Shown piece by piece: positions 1 through 7,481 of a stretch of DNA of 64,000 bases. Each line of letters opens with the position of its first letter. Positions within the stretch are counted from its first letter, which is position 1. The DNA is from an uncultured Polaribacter sp. Its GTDB lineage: Bacteria; Bacteroidota; Bacteroidia; Flavobacteriales; Flavobacteriaceae. Where the stretch lies: NCBI RefSeq assembly GCF_947497125.1, contig NZ_CANMFI010000001.1, forward strand, positions 620,001 to 684,000. Direction: 5' to 3'. The notes below the pieces were generated by a model. It ran no database searches and had not been told where the DNA came from. It saw only the letters and a program-made list of their open reading frames with translations. A program made the position numbers and the translations under genes.

Positions 1-325
1 TTTTTAAGTTAGATAAGTCTCTAATCACTTGCAGTTTTTGATCAATATCCTCGTAAGTTTCCTCTCTAGAAACATCAAAAACAAACATAGCAGCATGAGC
101 ACCAAGAAAGTACGCTTTAGGTATTTTTTCATTACCAGAAGTACCCGCAACATCCCAAATCATTAATTTTATAGTTTCGTTTTTGTAAGCAACTATTTTT
201 TTACTTACACGAACACCTATTGTGCTAATATAATCTTCTGAAAACTCATTTAAAACAAACCTTCTTATTAAAGATGTTTTTCCTACTCCAAAATTACCAA
301 CAAGTAATACTTTTTTTGCCACCAT
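1..325 (-). CDS. Ras/Rab-like small GTPase (C-terminal part outside window)
   Basis: This is the first 108 residues of a small Ras-superfamily GTPase running off the left edge. The start is the ATG at 325-323 (MVAKKVLLVG). The P-loop GNFGVGKTS is at residues 10-18, a switch I threonine sits in STIGVRV near residue 35, and the G3 motif WDVAGT is near residue 60. The residue after AG is Thr where Ras and Rab have the catalytic Gln, so intrinsic hydrolysis may be weak and depend on a partner. The G4 and G5 motifs lie outside the window. It is the last visible gene of a minus-strand operon, 11 nt after the gene at 337-1149. By analogy with MglA-type bacterial GTPases a role in spatial organisation, polarity or the envelope is possible; that is inference. 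Confidence 0.85.
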   Translation of the reverse strand, partial: MVAKKVLLVGNFGVGKTSLIRRFVLNEFSEDYISTIGVRVSKKIVAYKNETIKLMIWDVAGTSGNEKIPKAYFLGAHAAMFVFDVSREETYEDIDQKLQVIRDLSNLK

Positions 326-336
326 ATTTACAACGA

Positions 337-1149
337 TTAACTCTGTATGACTAGTTGTTTAATTATTTGCTCATTCAATCGATCTTCATCCGTTAGATAA
401 GAACGGTCTCTTAAAATTATTTCTGCTAGATTATTTATGTCATCAGAAATTTTTTCTGCAGCTTCTTGGTTAAATACTCCAGAAGTTGCAATAGCAATAT
501 AAATGGTTTTAAAATTTTTAATAGAGAGCTGAAAAGTTTCAAATTTAATGTTTTCTAAATCTTGCCCTTCTTTTTGAAAAGCGTCTTCGGCAAAAGATTT
601 TATAGCAGTTAACATACCAGAAACCATATCTTTATCTGCAATATTACCTCTAGAATAACTACCCGAAAGTAAGCCAGAATCTTTTTCGATAACAAAAACT
701 TCTTCTAAAACACATTCAAAAACCTCTTCTAAAACAGCACTTGCATTACTAGATTTACCCTTAAAAAATCTTTTTAAAATCTCTTTTACAGAAAACTTTT
801 CTTTGATTGTTTTGTTAATAGAATCAGAAAGTTTAGTAATTTCAGAAACAATAAATTTTTTAACCATTTTACCCATAATTGGGTACAAGGCTTCTACTAC
901 TTCGTCTTGCGAGTCTCTAATTTGAACTTTAATGGTTTCTGTTATGGTGTCTCCAAAGTATTCTGGAAACTTATTACGAAGATCTAAAATTTTCTCATCT
1001 ATTAAAGGAGAAACTCTTTTTGAAAGTTTTTCTTGTAGAATAATCTCATTACTAAGAGACTCAAACTTATCTCTATCTTCGGCCAGTAAAAGCTCTCTGA
1101 GCAACTCAAAACGATTGTCTATATTGTTATCTGCAGGTGTTTTCTTCAT
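337..1149 (-). CDS. Probable GTPase-partner protein related to the N-terminal region of some OmpA-type envelope proteins
   Basis: This is a 270-residue cytosolic protein with no signal peptide or membrane segment. From memory of the family, residues 86-120 (EALYPIMGKMVKKFI and following) and 152-191 (a VFVIEKDSGLL strand pair, then DMVSGMLTAIKSFAEDAF) match the N-terminal region of certain large OmpA-domain cell-envelope proteins. The OmpA domain is absent here. The 152-225 segment has the look of a Roadblock/longin fold: strand, acidic turn, strand, long helix, strands. Roadblock proteins such as MglB bind small GTPases, and a GTPase gene follows 11 nt downstream, so a GTPase-activating or scaffolding role is a reasonable inference. 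The upstream coiled-coil gene abuts with its stop codon touching this ATG. Confidence 0.6.
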   Translation of the reverse strand: MKKTPADNNIDNRFELLRELLLAEDRDKFESLSNEIILQEKLSKRVSPLIDEKILDLRNKFPEYFGDTITETIKVQIRDSQDEVVEALYPIMGKMVKKFIVSEITKLSDSINKTIKEKFSVKEILKRFFKGKSSNASAVLEEVFECVLEEVFVIEKDSGLLSGSYSRGNIADKDMVSGMLTAIKSFAEDAFQKEGQDLENIKFETFQLSIKNFKTIYIAIATSGVFNQEAAEKISDDINNLAEIILRDRSYLTDEDRLNEQIIKQLVIQS

Positions 1150-1503
1150 CTATTCTTGCAACATCAATGCAATTTTCTCTAGGGCTTTTCCTAATTTTTT
1201 TCTATCGGCTTTTTCATCATCTAAATCTGCCAGTTTCTTCTCAAAATCATCTGTTAAGTCTTGAAACTTATGATCCATTAAACTTTCTAAATCTGCTAAC
1301 TTCGCTTCTATATTAGAAACTGCTTCAGAAAGATTTTTTTCTGTTTGATTTTCGAGGGATTTAATTTTATCGTAAACATCTGCAAATTCAGTAGAATATT
1401 GCTGCATGTTTTCACCAAATATCAAATCTCTAACGGCAGCAATTCTATCGTCAATTTTATTATTTTCGACTACTGGCGCTTCTTTTTGTATATTTTTTTC
1501 CAT
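1150..1503 (-). CDS. Coiled-coil protein, first gene of the GTPase operon
   Basis: This is a 117-residue, strongly charged protein. Residues 20-32 (RIAAVRDLIFGEN) form a short helical motif that resembles the start of the next protein (residues 13-25, RFELLRELLLAED). Residues 40-115 are predicted coiled coil with regular leucine spacing and no catalytic motif. Similar flavobacterial proteins carry misleading enzyme names in databases (from memory), and nothing in this sequence supports an enzyme. It abuts the following gene (TAG then ATG) and is probably translated with it. It may be a structural partner of the GTPase module. The ATG at 1503 is preceded by a TATATTTG promoter box at 1581-1574. 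Confidence 0.6.
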   Translation of the reverse strand: MEKNIQKEAPVVENNKIDDRIAAVRDLIFGENMQQYSTEFADVYDKIKSLENQTEKNLSEAVSNIEAKLADLESLMDHKFQDLTDDFEKKLADLDDEKADRKKLGKALEKIALMLQE

Positions 1504-1573
1504 TGATACTAAAATTGGGTATTTTATTTTCTTAATTCTTTTTTTTTAGGCACTTAAAAATAAGTGGTTTAAA

Positions 1574-1581
1574 CAAATATA
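1574..1581 (-). promoter_or_regulatory. TAnnTTTG-type -7 promoter box of the GTPase operon
   Basis: TATATTTG on the minus strand matches the Bacteroidota -7 consensus TAnnTTTG. It lies about 70 nt before the ATG of the coiled-coil gene. No clear -33 TTTG was identified, so this is a motif call only. Confidence 0.4.
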
Positions 1582-1605
1582 CACTAAAAAAGAGTTTCTA
1601 AAAAT

Positions 1606-2388
1606 CTAAAGGGTAATTTTTAATCCATCAAACGCTAAAAAGACATTTTTGGGTAGTATTTTAGATATTTCTTTATGAAAACCTAATTTATGACTTATGT
1701 GAGTAAAATAGGCCTTTTTGGGGTTTATCTCTTTAACAAACTGCAAAGCTTCCTCTAAATTAAAATGTGTTGGATGCGTTTCTATTCTTAGTGCGTTTAC
1801 AATTAAAACATCTAAATTTTGTAACTTTTTTCGCTCTTCATAAGACACATATTTAACATCGGTTAGGTATGCTAAATCTCCAAATCTATAAGCCATAATT
1901 GGCAATGTACCATGTAAAACATTTATCGGAGTAACCTTTAATCCTGCTAAATTAAAAGAAGAATTATTTACTAAAACAGGCAACACAGTTGGCGCTCCTG
2001 GATATTTATTTTCTTTGGTAAAAATATACTCGTACCTTTTCTCTAAACTAGTTAAAGTTCTTTCATTTAAATAAATAGGCATCTCTCCTATCTGATAACA
2101 AAATGGTCTTAAATCATCTAAACCACCAATATGATCTGCATGTTCGTGTGTAAAAAAAACTCCCTGTAAAGATGTTACATTTTCTCGCAACATTTGTTGC
2201 CTAAAATCTAAACCACAATCTACAGTGTAGCTAACATCGCCCCAAGAAACCAGAATTGATGACCTTAACCGTTTATCTTTCATGTCTTTAGACAAACAAA
2301 CAGGATCTTTACTAGCAATCATTGGCACTCCATGAGAAGTACCTGTACCTAAAAAAGTAACCGTTATTTGTTGTTTTTTAACATTCAT
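1606..2388 (-). CDS. PhnP-like MBL-fold metal-dependent hydrolase
   Basis: This is a 260-residue cytosolic metallo-beta-lactamase-fold hydrolase. It starts with the FLGTGTSHGVP strand-turn typical of PhnP-type phosphodiesterases, and the metal-binding motif HEHADH is at about residues 81-86. Further ligand candidates are the His in VLHGTLP, the Asp in YLTDVKY and the His residues of THISH. Cysteines near residue 31 (DPVC) are also usual in this subgroup, where they may bind an extra zinc. The exact substrate cannot be read; a cyclic phosphodiester or similar is likely. I chose the ATG at 2388 over a GTG two codons upstream. A TATTTTTG box ends only 5 nt before this ATG. Confidence 0.85.
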   Translation of the reverse strand: MNVKKQQITVTFLGTGTSHGVPMIASKDPVCLSKDMKDKRLRSSILVSWGDVSYTVDCGLDFRQQMLRENVTSLQGVFFTHEHADHIGGLDDLRPFCYQIGEMPIYLNERTLTSLEKRYEYIFTKENKYPGAPTVLPVLVNNSSFNLAGLKVTPINVLHGTLPIMAYRFGDLAYLTDVKYVSYEERKKLQNLDVLIVNALRIETHPTHFNLEEALQFVKEINPKKAYFTHISHKLGFHKEISKILPKNVFLAFDGLKITL

Positions 2389-2393
2389 TGGCA

Positions 2394-2401
2394 CAAAAAT
2401 A
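2394..2401 (-). promoter_or_regulatory. TATTTTTG -7 box 5 nt before the MBL hydrolase ATG
   Basis: A minus-strand TATTTTTG ends 5 nt before the ATG at 2388. If used, transcription would start at or within a few bases of the start codon. This is one of at least five such arrangements in the window. Confidence 0.45.
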
Positions 2402-2435
2402 AGATAAATAATTGACTGATAGCCGTCTATTTTAG

Positions 2436-2443
2436 TACATTTG
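2436..2443 (+). promoter_or_regulatory. TACATTTG -7 box upstream of the 482-residue protein
   Basis: TACATTTG matches TAnnTTTG and lies 24 nt before the ATG at 2468, in the divergent intergenic region shared with the MBL hydrolase gene. Confidence 0.45.
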
Positions 2444-2467
2444 TTTTATAATTTAAAATAGCATTGT

Positions 2468-3916
2468 ATGGCAATTTCTTTAAAAGGAGACCAAGAAATT
2501 AGTAGTGTTCCTACTACTAAAAGTAAAGCTTTAAGAATTAATTTAAATACTGACATCTACGGTACATTTGCAGAAATTGGCGCAGGGCAAGAAACGGCTC
2601 GTAACTTTTTTAGATCGGGTGCAGCTTCTGGTACAATTGCAAAAGCAATGAGTGCTTATGATAAAGATTTTTCTGATGCTATTTACGGCATGGAAGAAGA
2701 CAAACGCTACGTAACTCAGCCTCGTTTGCAGAGAATGCTAGGCCATGAAATAGATTTGATGGAAGATCGTCTAAGCCGTCAAAAACACCCAGACAAATTG
2801 TTTTTTAGTTACGCTAACACAGTAACAACCATAGATTTTGCAAAAAAATTTAAAGGTCATGGTTGGGTGGGTATTCGTTTTCAACTAGATCCATTAGAAG
2901 GCTATAATGAAATAATTTTACACTTACGTTTTAAAGAAACAGATGCTCGTTTACAACAAGAAACACTTGGTATATTGGGTGTTAATTTAATTTACGGTGC
3001 TTTTTACTTGAATGACAACCCTAAAGACTTAGTAAAATCTTTTTACGACAATCTTGGAAGCGATCAACTAGAAATAGATATGATTAATTTCTCTGGACCA
3101 CGTTTTATGTATGTAGACAACCGATTGATGAGTCTTCAATTACTTAAAAACGGAATGACAAATGCAGTTATGTTTGGCCCTGATGGTAATAACTTATTGC
3201 CGGCTCAAGTGCTATACAAGAAAAACATATTAGCTTTACGTGGTAGCTTTAGACCTGTTACTAAGGTAAACATGGATATGTACGAAAAATCTAAAAAATT
3301 ATTTTTAGCAGAAAATAAAGTTGAAGAAAGCAAAACACAAATAATTTTTGAAATTACACTTAGCAACCTTACTTCTGAAGGTAAAATTAATGAACGTGAT
3401 TTCTTAGACAGAGCAGAATTACTATGTTCTTTAGGACAAAATGTAATGATTACAAGTTTCCAGCAATACTTTAAATTGGTAGAATACTTTAGTGAATTTA
3501 CCAAAGAAAGAATGGGCTTAACAATGGGTGCTCAAAATCTAATTCAAATTTTTGATGAAAAATACTACAGAAATTTAAGTGGTGGTATCTTAGAGGCTTT
3601 CGGAAAACTATTTTACAGAGATTTAAAGGTATACATGTACCCTTATCATGATGCTAAAACAGACACCTATATTGATAGTGAAAATTTAAAAGTTCACCCA
3701 AGAATGAAAGAGCTTTACAAGTTCTTTAAAAATAATGGTAAATTAGTAAACATCGATAATTGCGATAAAGAAATACTTGACATCTTTTCTAGAACTGTTC
3801 TAAAAATGATTTTAGATGGTAAAAATGGCTGGGAAGAAATGCTACCAGAGGGAATTGCTGATACAATAAAGCAAAAAAGGCTTTTTGGATATTCTAGATC
3901 TAGAGTTAAAAAATAA
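2468..3916 (+). CDS. Conserved-looking cytosolic protein of unknown function (482 aa)
   Basis: I do not recognise a family I can name with confidence. The protein is 482 residues with no signal peptide and no membrane span, and the composition of a folded soluble enzyme-like protein. The N-terminal third has a distinctive stretch (IYGTFAEIGAGQETARNFF at about residues 30-48). The C-terminal third has a segment (MYPYHDAKTDTYIDSENL) followed by a charged tail. Relatives in flavobacterial genomes tend to carry contradictory names such as TonB receptor or nucleotidyltransferase (from memory), and the sequence supports neither: there is no barrel signal and no HxGH motif. It stands alone, after a divergent promoter and before the sigma-factor cassette. 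Confidence 0.75.
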   Translation: MAISLKGDQEISSVPTTKSKALRINLNTDIYGTFAEIGAGQETARNFFRSGAASGTIAKAMSAYDKDFSDAIYGMEEDKRYVTQPRLQRMLGHEIDLMEDRLSRQKHPDKLFFSYANTVTTIDFAKKFKGHGWVGIRFQLDPLEGYNEIILHLRFKETDARLQQETLGILGVNLIYGAFYLNDNPKDLVKSFYDNLGSDQLEIDMINFSGPRFMYVDNRLMSLQLLKNGMTNAVMFGPDGNNLLPAQVLYKKNILALRGSFRPVTKVNMDMYEKSKKLFLAENKVEESKTQIIFEITLSNLTSEGKINERDFLDRAELLCSLGQNVMITSFQQYFKLVEYFSEFTKERMGLTMGAQNLIQIFDEKYYRNLSGGILEAFGKLFYRDLKVYMYPYHDAKTDTYIDSENLKVHPRMKELYKFFKNNGKLVNIDNCDKEILDIFSRTVLKMILDGKNGWEEMLPEGIADTIKQKRLFGYSRSRVKK

Positions 3917-3964
3917 ATTAAACCTTTTTACCTCTTAGGTGTCTAATTGGTATATATAAAATAA

Positions 3965-4513
3965 TTGGTAGAAGAGGCACTTTTAATACAACAATTAAAA
4001 AACAGTAAAACTAAAAACAAGGCTTTTAAAATAGTTGTTTCAGACTATAAAGAGCGTTTGTATTGGCATATTCGTAAAATTGTAATCAATCACGATGATA
4101 CAGATGATGTTTTACAAAACACCTTTATAAAAGTTTTTAAAAACATAGATACTTTTAAAGAAGATAGTAAATTATTTTCTTGGATGTACAGAATTGCCAC
4201 CAATGAATCGATTACTTTTATCAATAAAAGAGCAAAAAAAAACACACTTAACATTGAAGATTATCAACAAGAGTTAGTTTCTAACCTTCAACACGATGCT
4301 CTTTTTACCGGTAATGAAATTCAATTAATATTACAAAAAGCAATTGCTACTTTACCACAAAAGCAGCAATTGGTTTTTAACATGAAGTATTTTGATGAAT
4401 TAAAGTATAAAGATATCTCTGAAATACTAGACACCTCTATTGGCGCCTTAAAAGCATCATATTTTCATGCAGTAAAAAAAATAGAAACCTACATTAAAGA
4501 AACAAAACATTAA
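3965..4513 (+). CDS. ECF-type RNA polymerase sigma factor
   Basis: This is a 182-residue sigma-70 family factor of the extracytoplasmic-function class. Region 2 is at about residues 38-78 (DDVLQNTFIKVFKNI, then LFSWMYRIATNES). Region 4 helix-turn-helix is at about 122-175 (LPQKQQLVFNMKYF, then YKDISEILDTSIGALKAS). The start is a TTG at 3965: an in-frame TAA lies directly before it and the first in-frame ATG falls inside region 2, so TTG is the only start that keeps the fold whole. Two exported or membrane proteins follow in the same direction, so this heads a three-gene signalling cassette. Confidence 0.9.
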   Translation: MVEEALLIQQLKNSKTKNKAFKIVVSDYKERLYWHIRKIVINHDDTDDVLQNTFIKVFKNIDTFKEDSKLFSWMYRIATNESITFINKRAKKNTLNIEDYQQELVSNLQHDALFTGNEIQLILQKAIATLPQKQQLVFNMKYFDELKYKDISEILDTSIGALKASYFHAVKKIETYIKETKH

Positions 4514-4546
4514 ACCTTTATTAAAAAAGAGAGTCTTAAGAATAGT

Positions 4547-5068
4547 ATGAATAAAAATAAAAAACAAAACGAGCTTAACATGTTCTCTTTACAAAACAAA
4601 GAGAGTGGTTTTTCTGTTTCTGATAATTATTTTGATACTTTAGAAAAAACTGTCCTTACAAACTTAAGTACCTCTAAATTCCCTAAAGAAAACGGATTTA
4701 AAGTCTCTAACAATTACTTTTCTGAGCTAGAGAGTAAAATTATAGAAAACACCTCTAATTCAAATAAAAAAACAAAAGTAGTTTCTATAAATAAACAATT
4801 TATAAGAATAGCATCGGGTATTGCAGCAGCTGTATTATTTTTTATCACTTTAAATTACAACACAAATTCTAAAACTACATTAGATAGTTTATCTGAGTCA
4901 GATTTCGAATATTGGCTAGATATTAATAGTCTAGAAAATAACGATATTACAGCTATTTTAGAAAATGATATTATTAAAGATATTGATTTTTCTTTTGCTA
5001 ACATAGACGACAGTAATATTGAAGATTATCTTACTGATCGAGAATTAACTTCTATCTTAAACGAATAA
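4547..5068 (+). CDS. Single-pass membrane protein, candidate anti-sigma partner
   Basis: This is a 173-residue protein with a cytosolic N-terminal half, one membrane span at about residues 85-102 (IRIASGIAAAVLFFITL) and an acidic outer C-terminal half. The N-terminal part holds two copies of a short motif: SGFSVSDNYFDTLEKTVL (20-37) and NGFKVSNNYFSELESKII (49-66). Its position between an ECF sigma factor and an exported Spy-like protein, plus the topology, suggests it binds the sigma factor through the N-terminal side. No classical zinc-binding anti-sigma motif (HxxxCxxC) is present, so the role is inferred from context only. Confidence 0.6.
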   Translation: MNKNKKQNELNMFSLQNKESGFSVSDNYFDTLEKTVLTNLSTSKFPKENGFKVSNNYFSELESKIIENTSNSNKKTKVVSINKQFIRIASGIAAAVLFFITLNYNTNSKTTLDSLSESDFEYWLDINSLENNDITAILENDIIKDIDFSFANIDDSNIEDYLTDRELTSILNE

Positions 5069-5077
5069 AGTAACACA

Positions 5078-5530
5078 ATGAAAAATATAACTTTAATTTT
5101 AAGCATTTATTTATTTAGCATAAGCATTGTTAATGCTCAAGATAAAAAAGAAAGTAGAGAAAAAATAAGAACGCTAAAAATAGCTTATTTAACAGAACAG
5201 CTAAATCTTACTACTAAAGAAGCTGAAAAATTTTGGCCTATTTACAATTCTTTTGATAAAGAAAAACAATTGCTAAAAAGCGAGTTAAGAGCGCAAACAA
5301 AAAAAGTATTAAATGACGCAAACACACTAGAGCATGTTTCTGATGAAGTAGCCGAAAGATTGGTTAATTTAAAATTAAGTACCGACAAAAAAATATTAGA
5401 AATAGAAACTTTGTTTGTATTTAAAATAAAAAAAATAATTTCTTACCCTAAAATTATTCAACTGCAGTTTTCAGAAATGGAGTTTGGCAGGAAACTAATG
5501 CATAAATACAGAAAAAAAAGGAAGCTATAA
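5078..5530 (+). CDS. Exported Spy/CpxP-like helical protein of the sigma cassette
   Basis: This is a 150-residue protein with a signal peptide (residues 1-20, ending in NAQ). The mature part is all-helical and charged. It contains AYLTEQLNLTTKEAEKFWPIY (about residues 31-51), which resembles the LTxxQ helix of Spy and CpxP periplasmic chaperones, and it ends in a basic tail (HKYRKKRKL). In flavobacteria such proteins typically follow ECF sigma factors and are thought to report envelope state. It starts 10 nt after the membrane protein gene and is followed by a strong terminator that overlaps its last codons. Confidence 0.7.
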   Translation: MKNITLILSIYLFSISIVNAQDKKESREKIRTLKIAYLTEQLNLTTKEAEKFWPIYNSFDKEKQLLKSELRAQTKKVLNDANTLEHVSDEVAERLVNLKLSTDKKILEIETLFVFKIKKIISYPKIIQLQFSEMEFGRKLMHKYRKKRKL

Positions 5531-5545
5531 AGCTTCCTTTTTTTT
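5512..5545. terminator. Bidirectional hairpin terminator
   Basis: The perfect stem GGAAGCT (5520-5526) / AGCTTCC (5531-5537) with loop ATAA is flanked by eight A on the left and eight T on the right, so it can terminate both convergent genes. Its left arm lies within the last codons of the plus-strand gene. Confidence 0.85.
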
Positions 5546-5738
5546 ATTTAATTAATGCTAAACAAGAATATAATTCTGGTTTATTGGATGTGAATTGTTT
5601 TAACCAAATTGTCAACTCATCTATTTCATAGGGTAACAATCTATTTAAAGCTTTTTCTAATTCTTTACAAAACAAATCTGAATTAAAACTTACTTTTTTT
5701 AATATGGTTTTGGTGTACTCAAACATTGCTCTTGCCAT
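5544..5738 (-). CDS. Small conserved-looking protein (64 aa) of unknown function
   Basis: The start MARAMFEYTKTILKKVSF (ATG at 5738) is chosen over an upstream start that would add eight hydrophobic residues (MYNLIFII) without any clear role. The 64-residue protein is helical and includes KELEKALNRLLPYEIDEL. It has no signal peptide or span in this form. From memory, proteins of this size with MARAMFEYTK starts recur in flavobacteria and lack a known function. It has its own transcription unit between the terminators at 5512-5545 and 5811-5840. Confidence 0.65.
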   Translation of the reverse strand: MARAMFEYTKTILKKVSFNSDLFCKELEKALNRLLPYEIDELTIWLKQFTSNKPELYSCLALIK

Positions 5739-5810
5739 TATTATAAAAATTAAATTATACAATTAAAACGTTAACTAATGTCTTTTAGTATTTATACCAA
5801 ATTTAACAAA

Positions 5811-5840
5811 AAGACCATCATTTATAAAAATGATGGTCTT
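5811..5840. terminator. Perfect 13-bp hairpin terminator
   Basis: The stem AAGACCATCATTT (5811-5823) / AAATGATGGTCTT (5828-5840) has loop ATAA. On the minus strand the stem runs into a short U tract (AAAAA just left of it on the plus strand), fitting termination of the gene at 5867-6127. Confidence 0.8.
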
Positions 5841-5866
5841 AAATTTTACTTAAAGTTTTATTAAAA

Positions 5867-6127
5867 CTATAAACCGTTAATTTTTTCTACTAAAGCTTTT
5901 GCTTTAACTTCTAAATCTTGGTTAATTGCTTTAAAATGCGCTTTTTTATTTTCTACTTTTTTATCATTAATTTTTGATACTAAAGTGTCGAAAGTTTCGA
6001 TTGCCTCATCAATAATTGCATCTCCCTTTTTAGGAACATTTTTTAAAATTGAAACATCTAATGCGTATTCAATAACATCTCCTAAAACGTAATTGATATC
6101 TTTTTTTAAGTTTTTAATACTTGCCAT
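5867..6127 (-). CDS. Small helical protein (86 aa) of unknown function
   Basis: This is an 86-residue charged helical protein with no signal peptide. It has repeated KK/EE-rich helices (KKDINYVLGDVIEYALDV; ALVEKINGL at the C-terminus) and no enzyme motif. Proteins of this type recur in Bacteroidota as short uncharacterised proteins (from memory). A TAAATTTG box at 6158-6151, lying across the end of the upstream CAT-like gene, gives it its own promoter. The strong hairpin at 5811-5840 ends its message, so it is probably monocistronic. Confidence 0.65.
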   Translation of the reverse strand: MASIKNLKKDINYVLGDVIEYALDVSILKNVPKKGDAIIDEAIETFDTLVSKINDKKVENKKAHFKAINQDLEVKAKALVEKINGL

Positions 6128-6150
6128 AACTTTTTATAAATTTAATGTTG

Positions 6151-6158
6151 CAAATTTA
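6151..6158 (-). promoter_or_regulatory. TAAATTTG -7 box of the 86-aa gene
   Basis: A minus-strand TAAATTTG lies 23 nt before the ATG at 6127 and overlaps the stop region of the preceding operon. Confidence 0.4.
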
Positions 6159-6782
6159 GGTCTTTTTATCTAATTGTTTCTGATATTCTTCAAAAAATAA
6201 CCCAACATGATAACCATCTACCAAAGCATGATTGACAGAGATAGCTACAGGCATTTTAATTTTTTCGTTTTCTGTAAATGTTTTTCCAAAAGATAGCTTA
6301 GGCACACTCTCATTTTTTAATCCAGAAACTGGCTCTATTTGACTTGTAAAAGTAAACCACGGTAAAGCAGAACAATAAATGCAATTATTGGCATTTACTG
6401 GCGGAAATAATTCGGTAGAATTTAAAATTCGTTCTTTTTCATCTAAAAAATTTTGATTGAATGTTTCAAAATCTTCCGAAAAGTTGATAAAAGAAAATCC
6501 AAAAGTATTGTCTTTTCGTGCAATCGTTGCAGATGCATGTATTACATCACAAATAACAACTTTGTCTTCTTGCAACCTATATTTAAAGTTTTCAATAGCA
6601 TTTAAAGCTTTTAAGCAAGCATGTAAATACAATAAAAAAAATGATTGTTTTGTTTCTTTTGATGTATGATAAGCCTTGGTTACATCAACAGTAACAGTTA
6701 CACCAAAATAAGGATTTTGTAAACTCTTAAAATGATTAAACTGTTGTTTTCTATTCCAGTTTTCTATATCTAAATACCTCAT
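6156..6782 (-). CDS. Chloramphenicol acetyltransferase-like acyltransferase
   Basis: This is a 208-residue member of the CAT superfamily of trimeric CoA-dependent acyltransferases. The catalytic motif is NHALVDGYHV, with His185 as base and Asp189 structural, where classical CAT enzymes have HHAVCDGFHV. The N-terminal region (FNHFKSLQNPYFGVTVTVDVT) and the FGFSFINFSEDFETFNQ segment also fit the family. It overlaps the HAD phosphatase gene by 4 nt (ATGA) and is the last gene of a six-gene operon of metabolic functions. This makes a housekeeping acetylation role more likely than acquired antibiotic resistance, although resistance activity cannot be excluded from sequence. Confidence 0.85.
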   Translation of the reverse strand: MRYLDIENWNRKQQFNHFKSLQNPYFGVTVTVDVTKAYHTSKETKQSFFLLYLHACLKALNAIENFKYRLQEDKVVICDVIHASATIARKDNTFGFSFINFSEDFETFNQNFLDEKERILNSTELFPPVNANNCIYCSALPWFTFTSQIEPVSGLKNESVPKLSFGKTFTENEKIKMPVAISVNHALVDGYHVGLFFEEYQKQLDKKT

Positions 6783-7480
6783 AAGCTTGACACCATTTCT
6801 TTAATACTACTTATTGTTTTGTAGGTACTAGCTGCTTTTTCATTATCGTTAACCTCTTCATGCGCCCAAGTTGTATGAAAAGGAACATGTATTGCAGTAG
6901 CGCCTATTTCTATTAAAGGTAAAATATCAGACTTTAAAGAATTACCTATCATTAATAATTCTGATGGATGAATGTCTAAATGTTTTATCAACTTTAAATA
7001 ATCTTTCACTTTCTTATCACTCATCACTTCTATATGATGAAAATAATCACTTAAATTAGACTTCTCTAACTTTTTTTCTTGATCTAGTAGATCTCCTTTT
7101 GTAGCAACAATTAATTTATAATTAGAAGAAAGTTCTTTTAAAACTTGCTCAACCCCGTCAATCAATTCAATAGGTTTCGCAAGCATTTGTTTTCCAATAG
7201 TTACAATTTGCTCTATTATTTTTGGAGACACCTGATTGTTAGAAATTTCTAATGCACATTCTATCATAGAAAGTACAAAACCTTTAATTCCATATCCATA
7301 AACAGGCAGGTTTTTAATTTCTTTTTTATATAACTCTTGATGAATTTTATTTTCAGTTTCGTAATTCGCTAATAGCTTTGCAAATTCGTTTTCTGCATCT
7401 CTAAAATAAGTTTCATTAACCCAAAGTGTGTCATCTGCATCAAAAGCTATTACCTTTATTTTACTATCAATTAACTTCAT
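6779..7480 (-). CDS. HAD-superfamily phosphatase
   Basis: This is a 233-residue haloacid dehalogenase-type hydrolase. Motif I is DADDTLW at about residues 15-21, where the first Asp is the nucleophile. Motif II is in LIVATKGD, the motif III lysine is in MSDKKVKDY, and motif IV is in MIGNSLKSDI. A helical cap of the C1 type lies between motifs I and II. The substrate cannot be read from sequence. It directly follows kdsB (gap 1 nt) but does not resemble KdsC, which is shorter and lacks a cap. It overlaps the CAT-like gene by 4 nt. Confidence 0.85.
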   Translation of the reverse strand: MKLIDSKIKVIAFDADDTLWVNETYFRDAENEFAKLLANYETENKIHQELYKKEIKNLPVYGYGIKGFVLSMIECALEISNNQVSPKIIEQIVTIGKQMLAKPIELIDGVEQVLKELSSNYKLIVATKGDLLDQEKKLEKSNLSDYFHHIEVMSDKKVKDYLKLIKHLDIHPSELLMIGNSLKSDILPLIEIGATAIHVPFHTTWAHEEVNDNEKAASTYKTISSIKEMVSSL

Positions 7481-7481
7481 A

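Noticed and set aside
6156..6782. Acquired chloramphenicol resistance gene
   Set aside because: The gene overlaps its operon neighbour, has host-like base composition and an altered catalytic motif, so it looks like a resident acyltransferase rather than a transferred resistance gene.
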